In this document: positions 11,266 to 21,256 of the stretch, piece after piece
Position numbering within the stretch: position 1 is the first letter of the stretch
How the letters are laid out: each line of letters opens with the position of its first letter
NCBI RefSeq assembly: GCF_026151205.1
Contig: NC_087083.1
Span: forward strand, 1,180,001 to 1,240,000
Length of the DNA: 60,000 nt
DNA from: Bolinopsis microptera
Taxonomy: Eukaryota > Ctenophora > Tentaculata > Lobata > Bolinopsidae
Direction: 5' to 3'
Notes under the pieces: model-generated
Told to the model about the DNA's origin: nothing
Seen by the model: only the letters and a program-made list of their open reading frames with translations
Databases searched by the model: none
Translations under genes and position numbers: made by a program

Positions 11266-11266
11266 C
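11173..11266 (+). repeat. 20-bp tandem repeat
   Basis: About four to five copies of TTAAAGTGAGCAAGTATAGG, diverging at the 5' side (GTGGGC, ATGGC variants). It ends where duplication copy B begins. Confidence 0.85.
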
Positions 11267-11968
11267 GTTGGGATGGGTTATCTAGGATAACATCGTATGG
11301 AAAAGCTGTTAAACTAATGCCTATTTATTGTAATGAATAGTAAGCAGCATCTCACAAGTTTATATATAATTCATTAAACTTACTGGGATAAATGTATCCC
11401 ATATGTACCTATTTATTAATGAGAGGAATTTGAATTTACTTCTTATTTATTACTTACCGCATAGAGATGAAGGTATCATCCAAAGGAGGATGAGAAACAT
11501 GAACATAGTCAAGCTTTCTGGAAAAAGGAGAAGTAAAAGTAAAACAATTTATGAATTTTTATTGTATTGGCGAATGTTGAACTCAGATTAATTTGTCGAT
11601 TGCTAATTTCGTCTTCGACATTTTTGACAGAATATCGAATAAATCTCGGTAATTTTGTAAAAAGTGAAAAGTAAAATCTATAATTTCCCAGTAAATAATC
11701 TGAACGGAGTGACGCCACTTCCCGTGGTTTTGTGCTGCATGTAAATTCTTTGATTAATAAACGGTAAAATAAAATTCATATCTTTAAATTGTGGTTCAAC
11801 GTCAAACGGCGAAATGAACATTGGTGTTCTTGAACCTTCGTCCTTCACTCACTCGAGCTGCTCAAACAGCACACAAAGAAAAAGGGAGTCGATTTAAAAC
11901 TCAGCATCTCCCCGGCAAATGTAGGCTGTACCCTTAGCTTAAAGGGTGAGCTCATCGCATAGGGGCCG
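11266..11968 (-). repeat. segmental duplication, copy B, with second signal-peptide exon
   Basis: Second copy of the 9484..10076 segment. It keeps the 49-bp signal-peptide exon (11506..11458) with an intact ATG, frame and GTAAGT donor, and carries an extra insertion of roughly 90 bp on its far side, starting near 11807. Confidence 0.85.
11458..11506 (-). CDS. duplicate signal-peptide exon, candidate alternative first exon
   Basis: Codes MFMFLILLWMIPSSLC plus one base, then GTAAGT. It has the same length and phase as the first exon of the sushi-domain gene 1.8 kb downstream and differs from it at two codons. Splicing to the exon at 9382 would give the same mature protein from a separate promoter. 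Alternatively it is the remnant of a partial gene duplication. Both the coding frame and the donor are preserved, which suggests that it is, or recently was, used. Confidence 0.6.
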
Positions 11969-12313
11969 GTGGCAACAGTCGCTGTCTTTACATAAAGCCA
12001 GTTTAACAGGGCAGACAATGTCCATCTGCTTGGGAAATGACTTTGTTCTTAGAGGGCCACTGTAAATGGTGGATTACGTGGCTGGGGTTAGGACTTAGGG
12101 TCGGTATGGGCAGACTAATGGTTTTACCGCTTTCTATAGACCCTGGATATGCTTCAAATAGCCTCAATGCCCAGTAACACTTCCGGTAACGGCGGTTCCT
12201 AAGCGGCAAGGCACAACTATAAGACAAAATAAGATAAACTAGTCATTTGACATGGGTCTCACTCTTACTGTCATTACATTAAATATACCTGCTGTTTTTA
12301 GGGATGAGGATAT
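11969..12313. other. non-coding flank of the Ty3/gypsy insertion
   Basis: No exon, repeat or motif recognised apart from the target-site bases next to the 3' LTR. Confidence 0.4.
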
Positions 12314-12443
12314 TTTTTATATACTGTATCTGACAAATGAAACCCACTGATTCTTGTACCAACTATGGTCATAGGAGACTAAGGAATATATACATTAGTA
12401 AATAAGTTACATAATAATACATAATAAATTACCATATATAACA
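12314..12443 (-). repeat. 3' LTR
   Basis: 130-bp terminal repeat, identical to 17324..17453. It is preceded (minus strand) by the polypurine tract at 12444-12456. Confidence 0.95.
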
Positions 12444-12456
12444 CCTCCCCTTCTAT
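12444..12456 (-). other. polypurine tract
   Basis: Minus-strand ATAGAAGGGGAGG abuts the 3' LTR start; it is the expected plus-strand primer for reverse transcription. Confidence 0.8.
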
Positions 12457-12704
12457 TTTCAAACCACTTGATAAAACAACAAAGATTAAATTATATACCT
12501 CGTGTTCATTTACCTCGTGTTAAATTATATATTAAAATTAATAAGCCGCGCACGTACAAAGATTACTAACTGGCTAGTCTGTATTCTGAAAATAATTCCG
12601 CGCTCAACATATAGTAAATACCAAATCATCAAAAACAATTATTTCACTGCCAGTGAACAATTATCATACTGGACTAAATATTTTAAAAACAACTCTTAAG
12701 TTCA

Positions 12705-15700
12705 TCATGCTGTTTTCTTGAAACCAGCAAGTAACTTATAATCAACTTTCGGCTTAGATCGAAGACTAACACGTAACGGTATAATATCATCTGTCACATT
12801 ACGATTATCAACATTAACTGGTGTACTGTTTACATTCTCTCTATTCGAAATATCAGAACTTCTACTAGGTAAACTATCGGTTAAAATATCAGGTTCTCTA
12901 AAAACTGGTTCAGCTGTAATCACAGATTCAGGTGTACTCACAACCAATGGACTTACTACTGGTCCAGCAATCTCAGATAACACAGGTTCCACAACAGGTA
13001 CAAACGGCACAACTCTAACCTGGTGATCATTGTCCGGTACAGTTGTAGATCTTCTTAACACATCTTTTACTCTCTCTTTTATCGAATCAGCGTGTTTCTG
13101 GATCACTCGGTTTCTGTATACCACATCGTATACATTCGACGTACCAACTCTCTGTAATATCTTAGCTTTCTCCCAAGTCTTATCGTTAGTAGCTTGAATC
13201 CAGACGTCTTGATTATCCACAAACTCTCTCCTCTTTTCATTTAGAAGTTTCTGTTCCTTGTCGGGGTGTAAAGATTTCAATTTCTGTTGATCCGATGGCT
13301 TTAATGCGTGCAGGTTAGAACGTAATGTTCTACCGTACATTAGAACTGCGGGTGGGGTATTTGTCACCGTATGAGGGCAGTTCCTGTAGGAGATTAGAAA
13401 CTCTGCTAAACATTCGTCCAAATCCCTATTAGTTTCCCGCATCTTTTTCAGCGCTTTCTTGAATGTTCCGTTAAACCTTTCAACAATCCCGTTTGTCTTC
13501 GGGCTGTAGATTGGAATAAACAGATGTTTGATCCTGTGTTTCTCGGTAAACTCGCTCATTTCCTGGTTCTTGAAATGTGTTCCATTGTCAGAAACCAGTA
13601 CACAAGGATATCCTGTTCTAGAAAATATCGTATGTAACGCTTTCACGGTAGCATGAGCTGTTGAACTGTTCATCCTGATAACTTCCGGCCATTTGCTGTA
13701 AGCATCTTGCAATACTAACCACATGCTGTTCATGAACGGTCCTGCATAATCCACATGAACCCGCTGCCATGGTCCGGTTGGTTGATTCCAGGGATGATCA
13801 GCGACTCTAGGTTTTGAGTTACCATACTTTCCACAACTATCACATGTTTTACATGTGTTTTCAATATCCGCGTCTATTCTCGGCCAATACACATAGCTTC
13901 TAGCTATCGATTTCATACCACACATTCCAATGTGCGTGCTGTGTAAGATCTTCATGACATGACCTCTTAACTGTGCAGGTATCACCACTCTCGTTCCCCA
14001 GGTAATACAGTTAAGTTCCAATGCTAACTCATCTCTTCTGTTCCAGAATGCTTGCATATCCCCCTCTGCTTTCAAGTTACTTGGCCATCCCTCATGAATG
14101 TAACCAAATACCTTACTCAAAACAAGGTCTTTTCTAGTTTCCCTCGCAATCAGCTCTGCGTCAATGTAAGCATCCTCCAGAGTAACAGCAAATATCTCAG
14201 CTAGATCATCTTGAACTTCTGAAGTTTTCACAGATTTACTACACGGTAATCTGGATAAGAAATCACAGTTTGCATGTTGCTTTGTTGACCGGTACTCGAT
14301 TGTATAATCATATTCTGATAGGAATAATGACCATCGGTTTACTCTACTTGAAGCCATCTGTGGAAGTCTGTTCTTTCCAAAGATATAAGTGAGCGGTCTG
14401 TGGTCGGTGATCAGCTTAAACTTCCGTCCATACAAGTATATGTTGAACTTCTTGATCCCCCATACAATCGCTAACGCTTCTCTATCAATTTGAGCATAAT
14501 TTCGCTCTGCTGACGATAAAGTCCTAGAAGCATACTCTATTGGACGTTCCTCCCCTGAAGGTAGTACATGGCTCAGCACTGCGCCCAATCCAACACTAGA
14601 TGCGTCTGTGTCGAGTTTTAGCTCCAACTCCGGCTGATAATAAGTCAAAACTCGATCTGATCCTAGCATCTCAATCAACTTGTCAAAAGACTTCTGTTCC
14701 GTCTTTGTCCACTTCCAAGACACATCTTTGCTCCTCAATCTATCTAGTGGTGCAACTACTGTTGATAGATCTGGTAGAAATCGTCGATAATAGTTAACTG
14801 CTCCAAGAAAACTGACTAGCTCCTCCGTGTTCGTTGGAACTTTAGATGCTTGTAAGTCTTTCACCTTACTCTGCACAGTTCTAATACCGTCCTTCGATAT
14901 AACGTGACCCAAGTAAACAACTTGTTCTTTCTCGAACTGGCTCTTCTCACGGTTGCATTTAAACCCTTTCTTCTCCAAGATTTGTATCACACGGTTCAAG
15001 TTTTCCAGGTGTTCCTGCTTTGTTCTCCCAGACACGATGATGTCATCAATCCGACATGCAGTCATCGGTATTCCCTTGAGAGCTTCATCCACTACTTCCT
15101 GAAAAATAGCACCCGAGCTTGATACGCCATAAGGTAAACGATTCCACCGGTAGAGTCCAAAAGGTGTGTTTAACGTCGTCAATGTCTTATCTGCTTCCCT
15201 CAGCTCGAGATTGTTGTACGCTTTGGCTATATCCACCACGGTAAACACAACACCTCCTCTGACTGCATGAAGACATTCCTCTAACGAAGGAATAGGATAC
15301 TGCTTCACTGCGAGACACTTGTTAACTGTTGACTTGTAATCACCACAGATCCTTATCTTTTGCTTTGTGGTAACCACAACAATGGGCGTTGCCCATTCAG
15401 AACTTTCCACACTCTTTAAGATTCCGTCTTCTACCATTCTTTGGAGTTCTTCTTTCACCTTGTCTTTTATAGCAAACGGTAACATCCGAGCTTTCAACGA
15501 TATAGGTGTAGCGTCGTCTTTGATCCTCAGTTGAGCTTTGAATCCTTCTACAAGTCCCAGACCACTAGTGAACACTTCACTCTGTTTCAACTGGTCCAGA
15601 GTTCTGAATAGAACTGTAGCTGCAGGTTGATTCTTTGTCTTTGTTCTTCTTTCTTTATCCTCGATGAGTCTTACATCGAGTCTCTGATCTCCCTTGGTAT

Positions 15701-17324
15701 TCCTACCAAAGTCTTTGACTCCCTTAGCATCCTCGCTAGGGTCTATAACACGAACAACAGACTTCTCGCTCACACTGCACAACACATCAGGCTGCTCAGT
15801 CTCACCATGCGACAAAACACTGTCACACTTTACGGACACACGCTCCTGCGACATCAACACAGACTTACGGTCCAAACTGACTGACTCGTCCATGGTCTCA
15901 CCATGCGACACCTCACTGCCACACTCAACAGACACACGATCCTGCAACACGGACTCACGGTCTAGACCAACTGACTCAACCTCTCGCACAACATACTGAC
16001 ACAAACTACTCTTACCCTCAGCGTTGAATCTTTCCAGTATCTCTTTCAACCAACTCTTACCCAGGAATGCTGTTATCCAGTTCCATCCAAACAAAGCCGG
16101 AAAGTTCCCTTTGACAATCACTAAGTCTAAACCAGGGATTCTCTTTCCTTTGAATGTCACATTAACAGTAGCCTTTCCCTTAGCTTCCTCGGACTGACCG
16201 TTAGCTACTTTAAGAAGCTGATGATGCGGAGACAACACACAAGACAAACCTGACTGTACAAACCAACGTTCCGAACACAAAGCAACACTGGAACCTGTGT
16301 CAAACTCCATAGATACATTGACAGACTTACGAACATCACCTAAATCTAACTTAACAGAAACTCTAGGTTTCGGATTAGAATCAACTCGGTTAATAGAATC
16401 AACTATATGAATTGAATTAGGTTCCCAATTTGCAATATTACTATCGTTATCAAAATCAGTATCTACATGATCAACTTGTTGCACATGATTTACACAATTC
16501 TTCTTAATGTGTCCCATGCTTTTGCATTTAAAACATCTCGTTTTGCAATCTTTAAATATGTGTCCCGGCAATTTGCACTTGTTGCAAATTATATTTGACT
16601 TAGGTTTACCAGGCTTCTTACCTTTACCTTGCTGCTTGCCAGAATAGTCCCCTGCTGGTTTCCTCCACTTGTTAACACGATTCACACCAGCTGCACCGGA
16701 TGTAGACGGCGTCACCGCATCCTTACCAACAATCTGAGTCTCCCTCTTTGAACGCTCTTTAGTAACAATTTTCTCTACAGCAGTAATAAAAGTGAGCGTT
16801 TCCCAGTCCTCAGCTAACAACATGTCCCGAAAATCATCGCAAAACAATCCAGAAATAAACTGTTCAAGACATCTTGTGTTGAACACATTACCAGTGAAGT
16901 TACTCCGTTGCGCACAAGATTTTAATCTTGAAACATAAGCTTGCACTGATTCATTGTTTCCTTGCTTCATACGACTGAATGTAAAACGTTCGGTTGGCAC
17001 TGTTGGCTTTGGACAGAAATGATCTCTCACTAACTGTTTCAGTTCTGTGTAGGGAATTTGCACTAACTGACGTGGATACACAACGTTTTTCATATCGGCA
17101 TAGACTGATGGCTCCAACGCTGTCAAAAACTGTTTGCGTTTCTTCAGTTCACATGCATTATACAACCCTGTTTGAGTATTGAACGATTCGTCATTTGCAA
17201 ATTTCTCTCTTACCGGTAACTCCTCGATATAGTCTTCTCTGAGGCTCACCCATAACTCGAATTGTTCACTAAACTCATCAAAATCTGATCCGCCGTTGTA
17301 AGTCCGTTTATAGCTCGTCGCCAT
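12705..17324 (-). CDS. Ty3/gypsy Gag-Pol polyprotein, single ORF
   Basis: 1,539 residues from ATG 17324. In order: Gag (about 1-240); two CCHC zinc knuckles, CNKCKLPGHIFKDC and CFKCKSMGHIKKNC (about 245-280); aspartic protease with DTGSS (about 340); reverse transcriptase with VDIAKAYNNL and an RIDDIIVSG box in place of YxDD (about 757); RNase H with LDTDAS and TDHRPLTYIF (about 900-980); integrase HHCC finger and catalytic D-D-E core with VDYAGPF, VSDNGTHF and NGIVERFNG (about 1,135-1,285); and a Ser/Pro/Val-rich tail. There is no gag/pol frameshift or stop, so gag and pol are translated as one fusion. No envelope frame. The frame is open 16 codons further into the LTR, but the ATG at the LTR edge is the better start. 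Confidence 0.95.
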   Translation of the reverse strand: MATSYKRTYNGGSDFDEFSEQFELWVSLREDYIEELPVREKFANDESFNTQTGLYNACELKKRKQFLTALEPSVYADMKNVVYPRQLVQIPYTELKQLVRDHFCPKPTVPTERFTFSRMKQGNNESVQAYVSRLKSCAQRSNFTGNVFNTRCLEQFISGLFCDDFRDMLLAEDWETLTFITAVEKIVTKERSKRETQIVGKDAVTPSTSGAAGVNRVNKWRKPAGDYSGKQQGKGKKPGKPKSNIICNKCKLPGHIFKDCKTRCFKCKSMGHIKKNCVNHVQQVDHVDTDFDNDSNIANWEPNSIHIVDSINRVDSNPKPRVSVKLDLGDVRKSVNVSMEFDTGSSVALCSERWFVQSGLSCVLSPHHQLLKVANGQSEEAKGKATVNVTFKGKRIPGLDLVIVKGNFPALFGWNWITAFLGKSWLKEILERFNAEGKSSLCQYVVREVESVGLDRESVLQDRVSVECGSEVSHGETMDESVSLDRKSVLMSQERVSVKCDSVLSHGETEQPDVLCSVSEKSVVRVIDPSEDAKGVKDFGRNTKGDQRLDVRLIEDKERRTKTKNQPAATVLFRTLDQLKQSEVFTSGLGLVEGFKAQLRIKDDATPISLKARMLPFAIKDKVKEELQRMVEDGILKSVESSEWATPIVVVTTKQKIRICGDYKSTVNKCLAVKQYPIPSLEECLHAVRGGVVFTVVDIAKAYNNLELREADKTLTTLNTPFGLYRWNRLPYGVSSSGAIFQEVVDEALKGIPMTACRIDDIIVSGRTKQEHLENLNRVIQILEKKGFKCNREKSQFEKEQVVYLGHVISKDGIRTVQSKVKDLQASKVPTNTEELVSFLGAVNYYRRFLPDLSTVVAPLDRLRSKDVSWKWTKTEQKSFDKLIEMLGSDRVLTYYQPELELKLDTDASSVGLGAVLSHVLPSGEERPIEYASRTLSSAERNYAQIDREALAIVWGIKKFNIYLYGRKFKLITDHRPLTYIFGKNRLPQMASSRVNRWSLFLSEYDYTIEYRSTKQHANCDFLSRLPCSKSVKTSEVQDDLAEIFAVTLEDAYIDAELIARETRKDLVLSKVFGYIHEGWPSNLKAEGDMQAFWNRRDELALELNCITWGTRVVIPAQLRGHVMKILHSTHIGMCGMKSIARSYVYWPRIDADIENTCKTCDSCGKYGNSKPRVADHPWNQPTGPWQRVHVDYAGPFMNSMWLVLQDAYSKWPEVIRMNSSTAHATVKALHTIFSRTGYPCVLVSDNGTHFKNQEMSEFTEKHRIKHLFIPIYSPKTNGIVERFNGTFKKALKKMRETNRDLDECLAEFLISYRNCPHTVTNTPPAVLMYGRTLRSNLHALKPSDQQKLKSLHPDKEQKLLNEKRREFVDNQDVWIQATNDKTWEKAKILQRVGTSNVYDVVYRNRVIQKHADSIKERVKDVLRRSTTVPDNDHQVRVVPFVPVVEPVLSEIAGPVVSPLVVSTPESVITAEPVFREPDILTDSLPSRSSDISNRENVNSTPVNVDNRNVTDDIIPLRVSLRSKPKVDYKLLAGFKKTA
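17311..17323 (-). other. primer-binding site overlapping the start codon
   Basis: TGGCGACGAGCTA follows the LTR directly, in the position of a tRNA primer-binding site, and overlaps the Gag ATG (ATGGCG). The tRNA species was not identified. Confidence 0.5.
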
Positions 17325-17453
17325 TTTTATATACTGTATCTGACAAATGAAACCCACTGATTCTTGTACCAACTATGGTCATAGGAGACTAAGGAATATA
17401 TACATTAGTAAATAAGTTACATAATAATACATAATAAATTACCATATATAACA
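17324..17453 (-). repeat. 5' LTR
   Basis: 130 bp, identical to the 3' LTR. Should hold the element's promoter; no clear TATA box was assigned, although TATATAA-like text occurs at its end. Confidence 0.95.
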
Positions 17454-18145
17454 ATATTTCCATAAGTGCCCGGGTTTGGGTATGAGCATTGGGCCAAGGG
17501 TCACACATATTATTAATATGCTAAACTAATGGCATGCGGTCATCTACTTATAAGCTATGCTCCTCTACACGGGACTCATTGTCTTAAAGTTGACGCGGTG
17601 TACTAAGCCATTCATATTCCAAAAAGTCTTAAACTTCAAGGATTGTAAAGTGAGAGACCGCAAAGTCTTCTTTCCAAAACACGTTTCAAAGCCCCCTTAC
17701 AGACGTGTGCGATCAGTCCTCCCTCGCTTCTAAACGCTTATTCTACATTACACGAGAACACGTGATTTAGAATACGATCACGTGATTATGAGAACTTTAC
17801 CAAAACAACCACTGAGCGACTAGCGTGTGCCTCTCTTTGAAAAGTGTGTTGAATAATAAAGCTTGCACCAGCTATAATTGTGTGCTAATTATCTGAGAGT
17901 TATAACAATCCAGCTTACATTATACATTATGCTACTAGCACTCATCTCAACTAAGTACTACCACCAATCATACCATATATGGGCTTATTGCACCTGACTG
18001 CAGATATTTATTTATTATATACCCTCCCCCAATATAGTCAAATGAGACACTGTTGGGATCCCTAAATCAAACTACAGTTGTAATAGGTCTCGCTTACCGA
18101 CCCATTATAATGGAGCTCTCACTCAACCTCTAATCCCTTTTTCAG
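17454..18145. other. non-coding, two E-boxes
   Basis: Contains CACGTG near 17760 and 17780. No exon or repeat recognised. Confidence 0.4.
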
Positions 18146-18232
18146 CCAATCAGAGTACAGCGCGCAGTCACGTGCCAAGACATCAACCAATGATAACACC
18201 GCGTTAAAGTCACGTGGTTTAGACGAGCCAAT
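18146..18232 (+). promoter_or_regulatory. 41-bp phased CCAAT/E-box array, candidate promoter
   Basis: CCAAT starts at 18146, 18187 and 18228 (exactly 41 bp apart); CACGTG starts at 18169 and 18211. A splice-donor-like ACG/GTGAGA at about 18298 could end a short untranslated first exon for the small CAAX gene downstream; that link is inference. Confidence 0.6.
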
Positions 18233-18298
18233 GGGGGTGAAGGACGGGACTGAGGGTAGGAGACGATTGAGGTGCTCTGTGTGTTCCTTTTTACGGTG

Positions 18299-19767
18299 AG
18301 AGTTTATATGTACTGTCATTGTCCGCGAGGAATGTTTTGAATTGTTGGCACCGTGCCAGCAATGCCAGTGAATTCCGCTGATACATTTTTACACCATATT
18401 TAATTTGACATTTGAAAATTTGCACGTGCACTTTTCATCAGAAATTCTAAAACAAGCATTGTGATTATCTCTTTGCTGAACCGACTTTATTGTGCGCAAG
18501 ACCCTCAAGGTCTAATACTAATAGGATTAATTGTGCCTTTTTAGCCTGGATCTAAAAACAATCACTACTAATTCTAATTGAGGATATGAATGCATATTGC
18601 ATACTGCGTAGTGCGACTAAACTTGACAGATTTCTTTCCATCGCTATTTGTTGCGGGGCAAAAAAGGACGGTTAGGAATGATAGCAAATAAGCAATTAGG
18701 GGGAGGCATTTTAGTAGGTCAATTGTATAAGATTTGTCACATTCAATTAGCATTTCATGTTGCTGTGTATTTTATGTTGTGCTATTTTTGAAGTGTACAC
18801 AGTTCCCGATCAGTTGAAAGAATTAAATATTTGCAAAATGCGTCATGATCTGCTAGGAGAGGGTTGGCACCGCACCCCACCCTTAGGGGTTGCGGCTGAG
18901 GCTTCAATTTGTAAATGTGCGTCGCTAAACTGGCCGAAAGTTATCTATTAATGCTTTTCATACAAAGTTACAACAATGTCTTCATGTTATGTATCCTGGG
19001 TTTGGACATTTTAAAGGCAAAGGTGCAGGTGGATGGAAATCTAGCGCCCGCCTACCATCAAGAAAACGGCCGCATTCTTGTTATTATTAGAATGTTTGTA
19101 CGTGCACAACTTTTCATTAGAAATCCTATAACAAGCATCGTGATTCTATCTTCTCAACCAACGTTATGGGATTAACTGTGTTGCTAAGTCTTGGAATTAA
19201 TAACAATCACCAGTATTTGAGAATGTAAATGCGTAGCGATGCAGTTCAACTAAACATGACAGATTTTCACATCAAAATTAGCTAATTTTAACTGTTCACA
19301 TTGACATAGCAAACATAATATCCTTCCATGATCAACAGTATTGAGGATTATGTAACGTGATGGAGAGGTTTTAAGGCTCCTCAAAATGAAGGCCTCTTTT
19401 TAAATTGTATTGAAAAACTCCAAAACAATAACCGTTACTATCCCTAGTCTAATTTGTAACTGTAACTTTATAACAACATGCTGAAATAGAACGCTAGATA
19501 TTTCACTCTGCATATAAAAACTCTTGGTAATAAGCTGTCAGCCAACGTCTGAAAAGTGCCGTTTGAAGTTTGGAGTTTTTTCGTTCATTTGTCATTGATT
19601 TGAACGTTACAATTTGTAATCTGGGTGTAAAGCATGTTTATTTGTTTATTTTTCAAATAGGTTTTTAATTCATTTGATTTTGTATATCATCGGTGATAAC
19701 ATTTAAGATGCATTGCTTCATAAACATACTTGCAATAATCCATAATATCGTTCTTAAACTATTATAG
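18299..19767. other. non-coding stretch with a diverged direct duplication
   Basis: Two related blocks of roughly 200 bp, about 18420-18640 and 19085-19290, share CACGTGCAC/GTACGTGCAC, TTTTCAT(C/T)AGAAAT, AACAAGCAT and a distal AACATGACAGATTT-like end. No supported exon. Confidence 0.5.
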
Positions 19768-19777
19768 GTGAGAAAGA

Positions 19778-20100
19778 ATGCATGTTAAGAACGATTTCAA
19801 CAGCAGGAAATCTTCCAAATCTCCTAAATCCTCAAAATCCTCGTTCCTCAGCAGCAGTAAGTTCCTACTTGTTTTTTTAAATAATTTCACTGTCCATTTT
19901 TCCTGTTTTGTGGTTTACCTCCCACACCATGTATTTCACTGCCAACTTTTCTTTTCCTTATATTTCACCGTGCTTTTTACATTTGTTCATAAAGTTGCGT
20001 TTGTTCTTTGGATTGTTTTAACGACGTGATAACTTTTTAATTTCAAGTCTACGGAGTGCGACTTGATGAAGATAATTCTCAGAAGTGTGCGATATTTTAA
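19778..20100 (+). CDS. candidate 43-residue basic protein with CAAX box
   Basis: Exon 19778..19856 starts MHVKNDF and continues with a Ser/Lys-rich run (RKSSKSPKSSKSSFLSS), ending in phase 1 at GTAAGT. After a 191-bp intron, exon 20048..20100 (acceptor TTAATTTCAAG) continues IYGVRLDEDNSQ and ends KCAIF plus stop. CAIF fits a CAAX prenylation signal next to a polybasic stretch, as in Ras/Rho hypervariable tails or small prenylated proteins. In-frame stops just upstream of the ATG argue that the protein starts here unless an upstream exon joins at an internal AG such as 19801. An alternative is the last exons of a small GTPase whose G-domain exons I could not find. Confidence 0.4.
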
Positions 20101-20887
20101 CTAAAATTCAAACCACGTGCGTTTTATATCATTGGACATCGACCAACATATCAATAAATTGTTTACAAATATTACCTATAATCGTCTATCTATCACATGC
20201 TTATCGAGCTCTCTTATCTCGAAACTTTATAAAATTTTACCAATAAATGCTTGCAATCAATGATTTGTAGTTATGTCGCGTGCATTATGTGAAGTGTTGC
20301 TTGTTAATGGTGGTCCGGCCCTCCGCAAAGTTATTATATCAACGATTTGCACATTAACAATTTTAGTTTTAAATTACTATCATTTCTATTTCTGTATCAT
20401 TCATCTTGGGTTGTGTTCTAGAATTTGTTTTAGCACTTATATCCCTTCGTGATCAACGTACAGTAATATTGTCAAAGACCTGTTCCCAATGTATTAAAAT
20501 ATTCAAATTATAGTTTCACTAAACATCACCAGTCGACATCAACAGTCATATTTCATCAATAGTAAAATTATTGTCCCCATTTAAATCAGAGACCACACTG
20601 CACACATGTCCATTATCCAGGAACAAAAGGAAATCACAACTCAATAATCAACCTCATCACAATAAAGTAGGTAAGTTAATAAAGGGCTATGTAAAGGTGT
20701 TCAACAGGCAATAATATGACAATCTCCTTCTCCATTTGTATTATTTCCTACAGGTTGTTATAGCTCTATTGTATTATGCAGTAAAGTAGTATTGTTATTA
20801 TATTCTCTGTATTAACGATCTTGTTGATTTATAATTTCCTTGTCCAATGGCTCGGCCGTGATTGACCCTGTACACACTGCCCGTGTG
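20101..20887. other. non-coding AT-rich stretch
   Basis: No exon, tandem repeat or transposon end recognised apart from the downstream LINE tail. Confidence 0.4.
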
Positions 20888-20923
20888 TGTTGGACTGACT
20901 TGACTTGACTTGACTTACTTGAC

Positions 20924-21256
20924 TTAAGGCGGGTGGTATTCCCGAGATCCATTGACAACAGTTCTCCACAGCTTTCTGTCCTCCATCAGTTTAGCTATCT
21001 CATCTACTGACTTCAGCCCAGTATCTGCTTTTAGGTTATCTAGTAGTGTTAAATGAGGTCGCCCCCTGTTAGTATGCCCATGACTCGGCTTCCAGAGGAT
21101 CAGTTTGTTCAGTGTCAGCTCCGGATGTCGGTGAGCATGACCTGCAAGTCTGAGCCTTCGTTGGGTTATCTTGGAGCTGACTTTGGGAAGATCACCGTAC
21201 AGGCTGTGGTTGCTGACATGGTCTCGATATTGATTGATGTTAAGGGCCATTCTTAA
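20924..21256 (-). pseudogene. LINE ORF2 C-terminal fragment
   Basis: Continues the LINE ORF beyond the inserted transposon: MALNINQYRDHVSNH ... RRLRLAGHAHRHPE ... ending SREYHPP and TAA. The pattern R-x-LRLAGHA-x-RHPE is typical of LINE ORF2 ends. The reading frame matches that of the upstream part if the insert and one TTAA copy are disregarded. Confidence 0.85.

Larger units (their letters stand above)
12314..17453 (-). mobile_element. complete Ty3/gypsy LTR retrotransposon
   Basis: A 5,140-bp element on the minus strand. Both LTRs are 130 bp and identical in my base-by-base reading. They start TGTTATATATGG. A purine tract AGAAGGGGAGG lies directly upstream of the 3' LTR. A TGG-starting primer-binding site follows the 5' LTR. 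Flanks share ATAT; because of an A-run the target duplication could be 4 to 6 bp. One uninterrupted Gag-Pol frame spans the interior. Identical LTRs and the open frame indicate very recent insertion. Confidence 0.95.
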
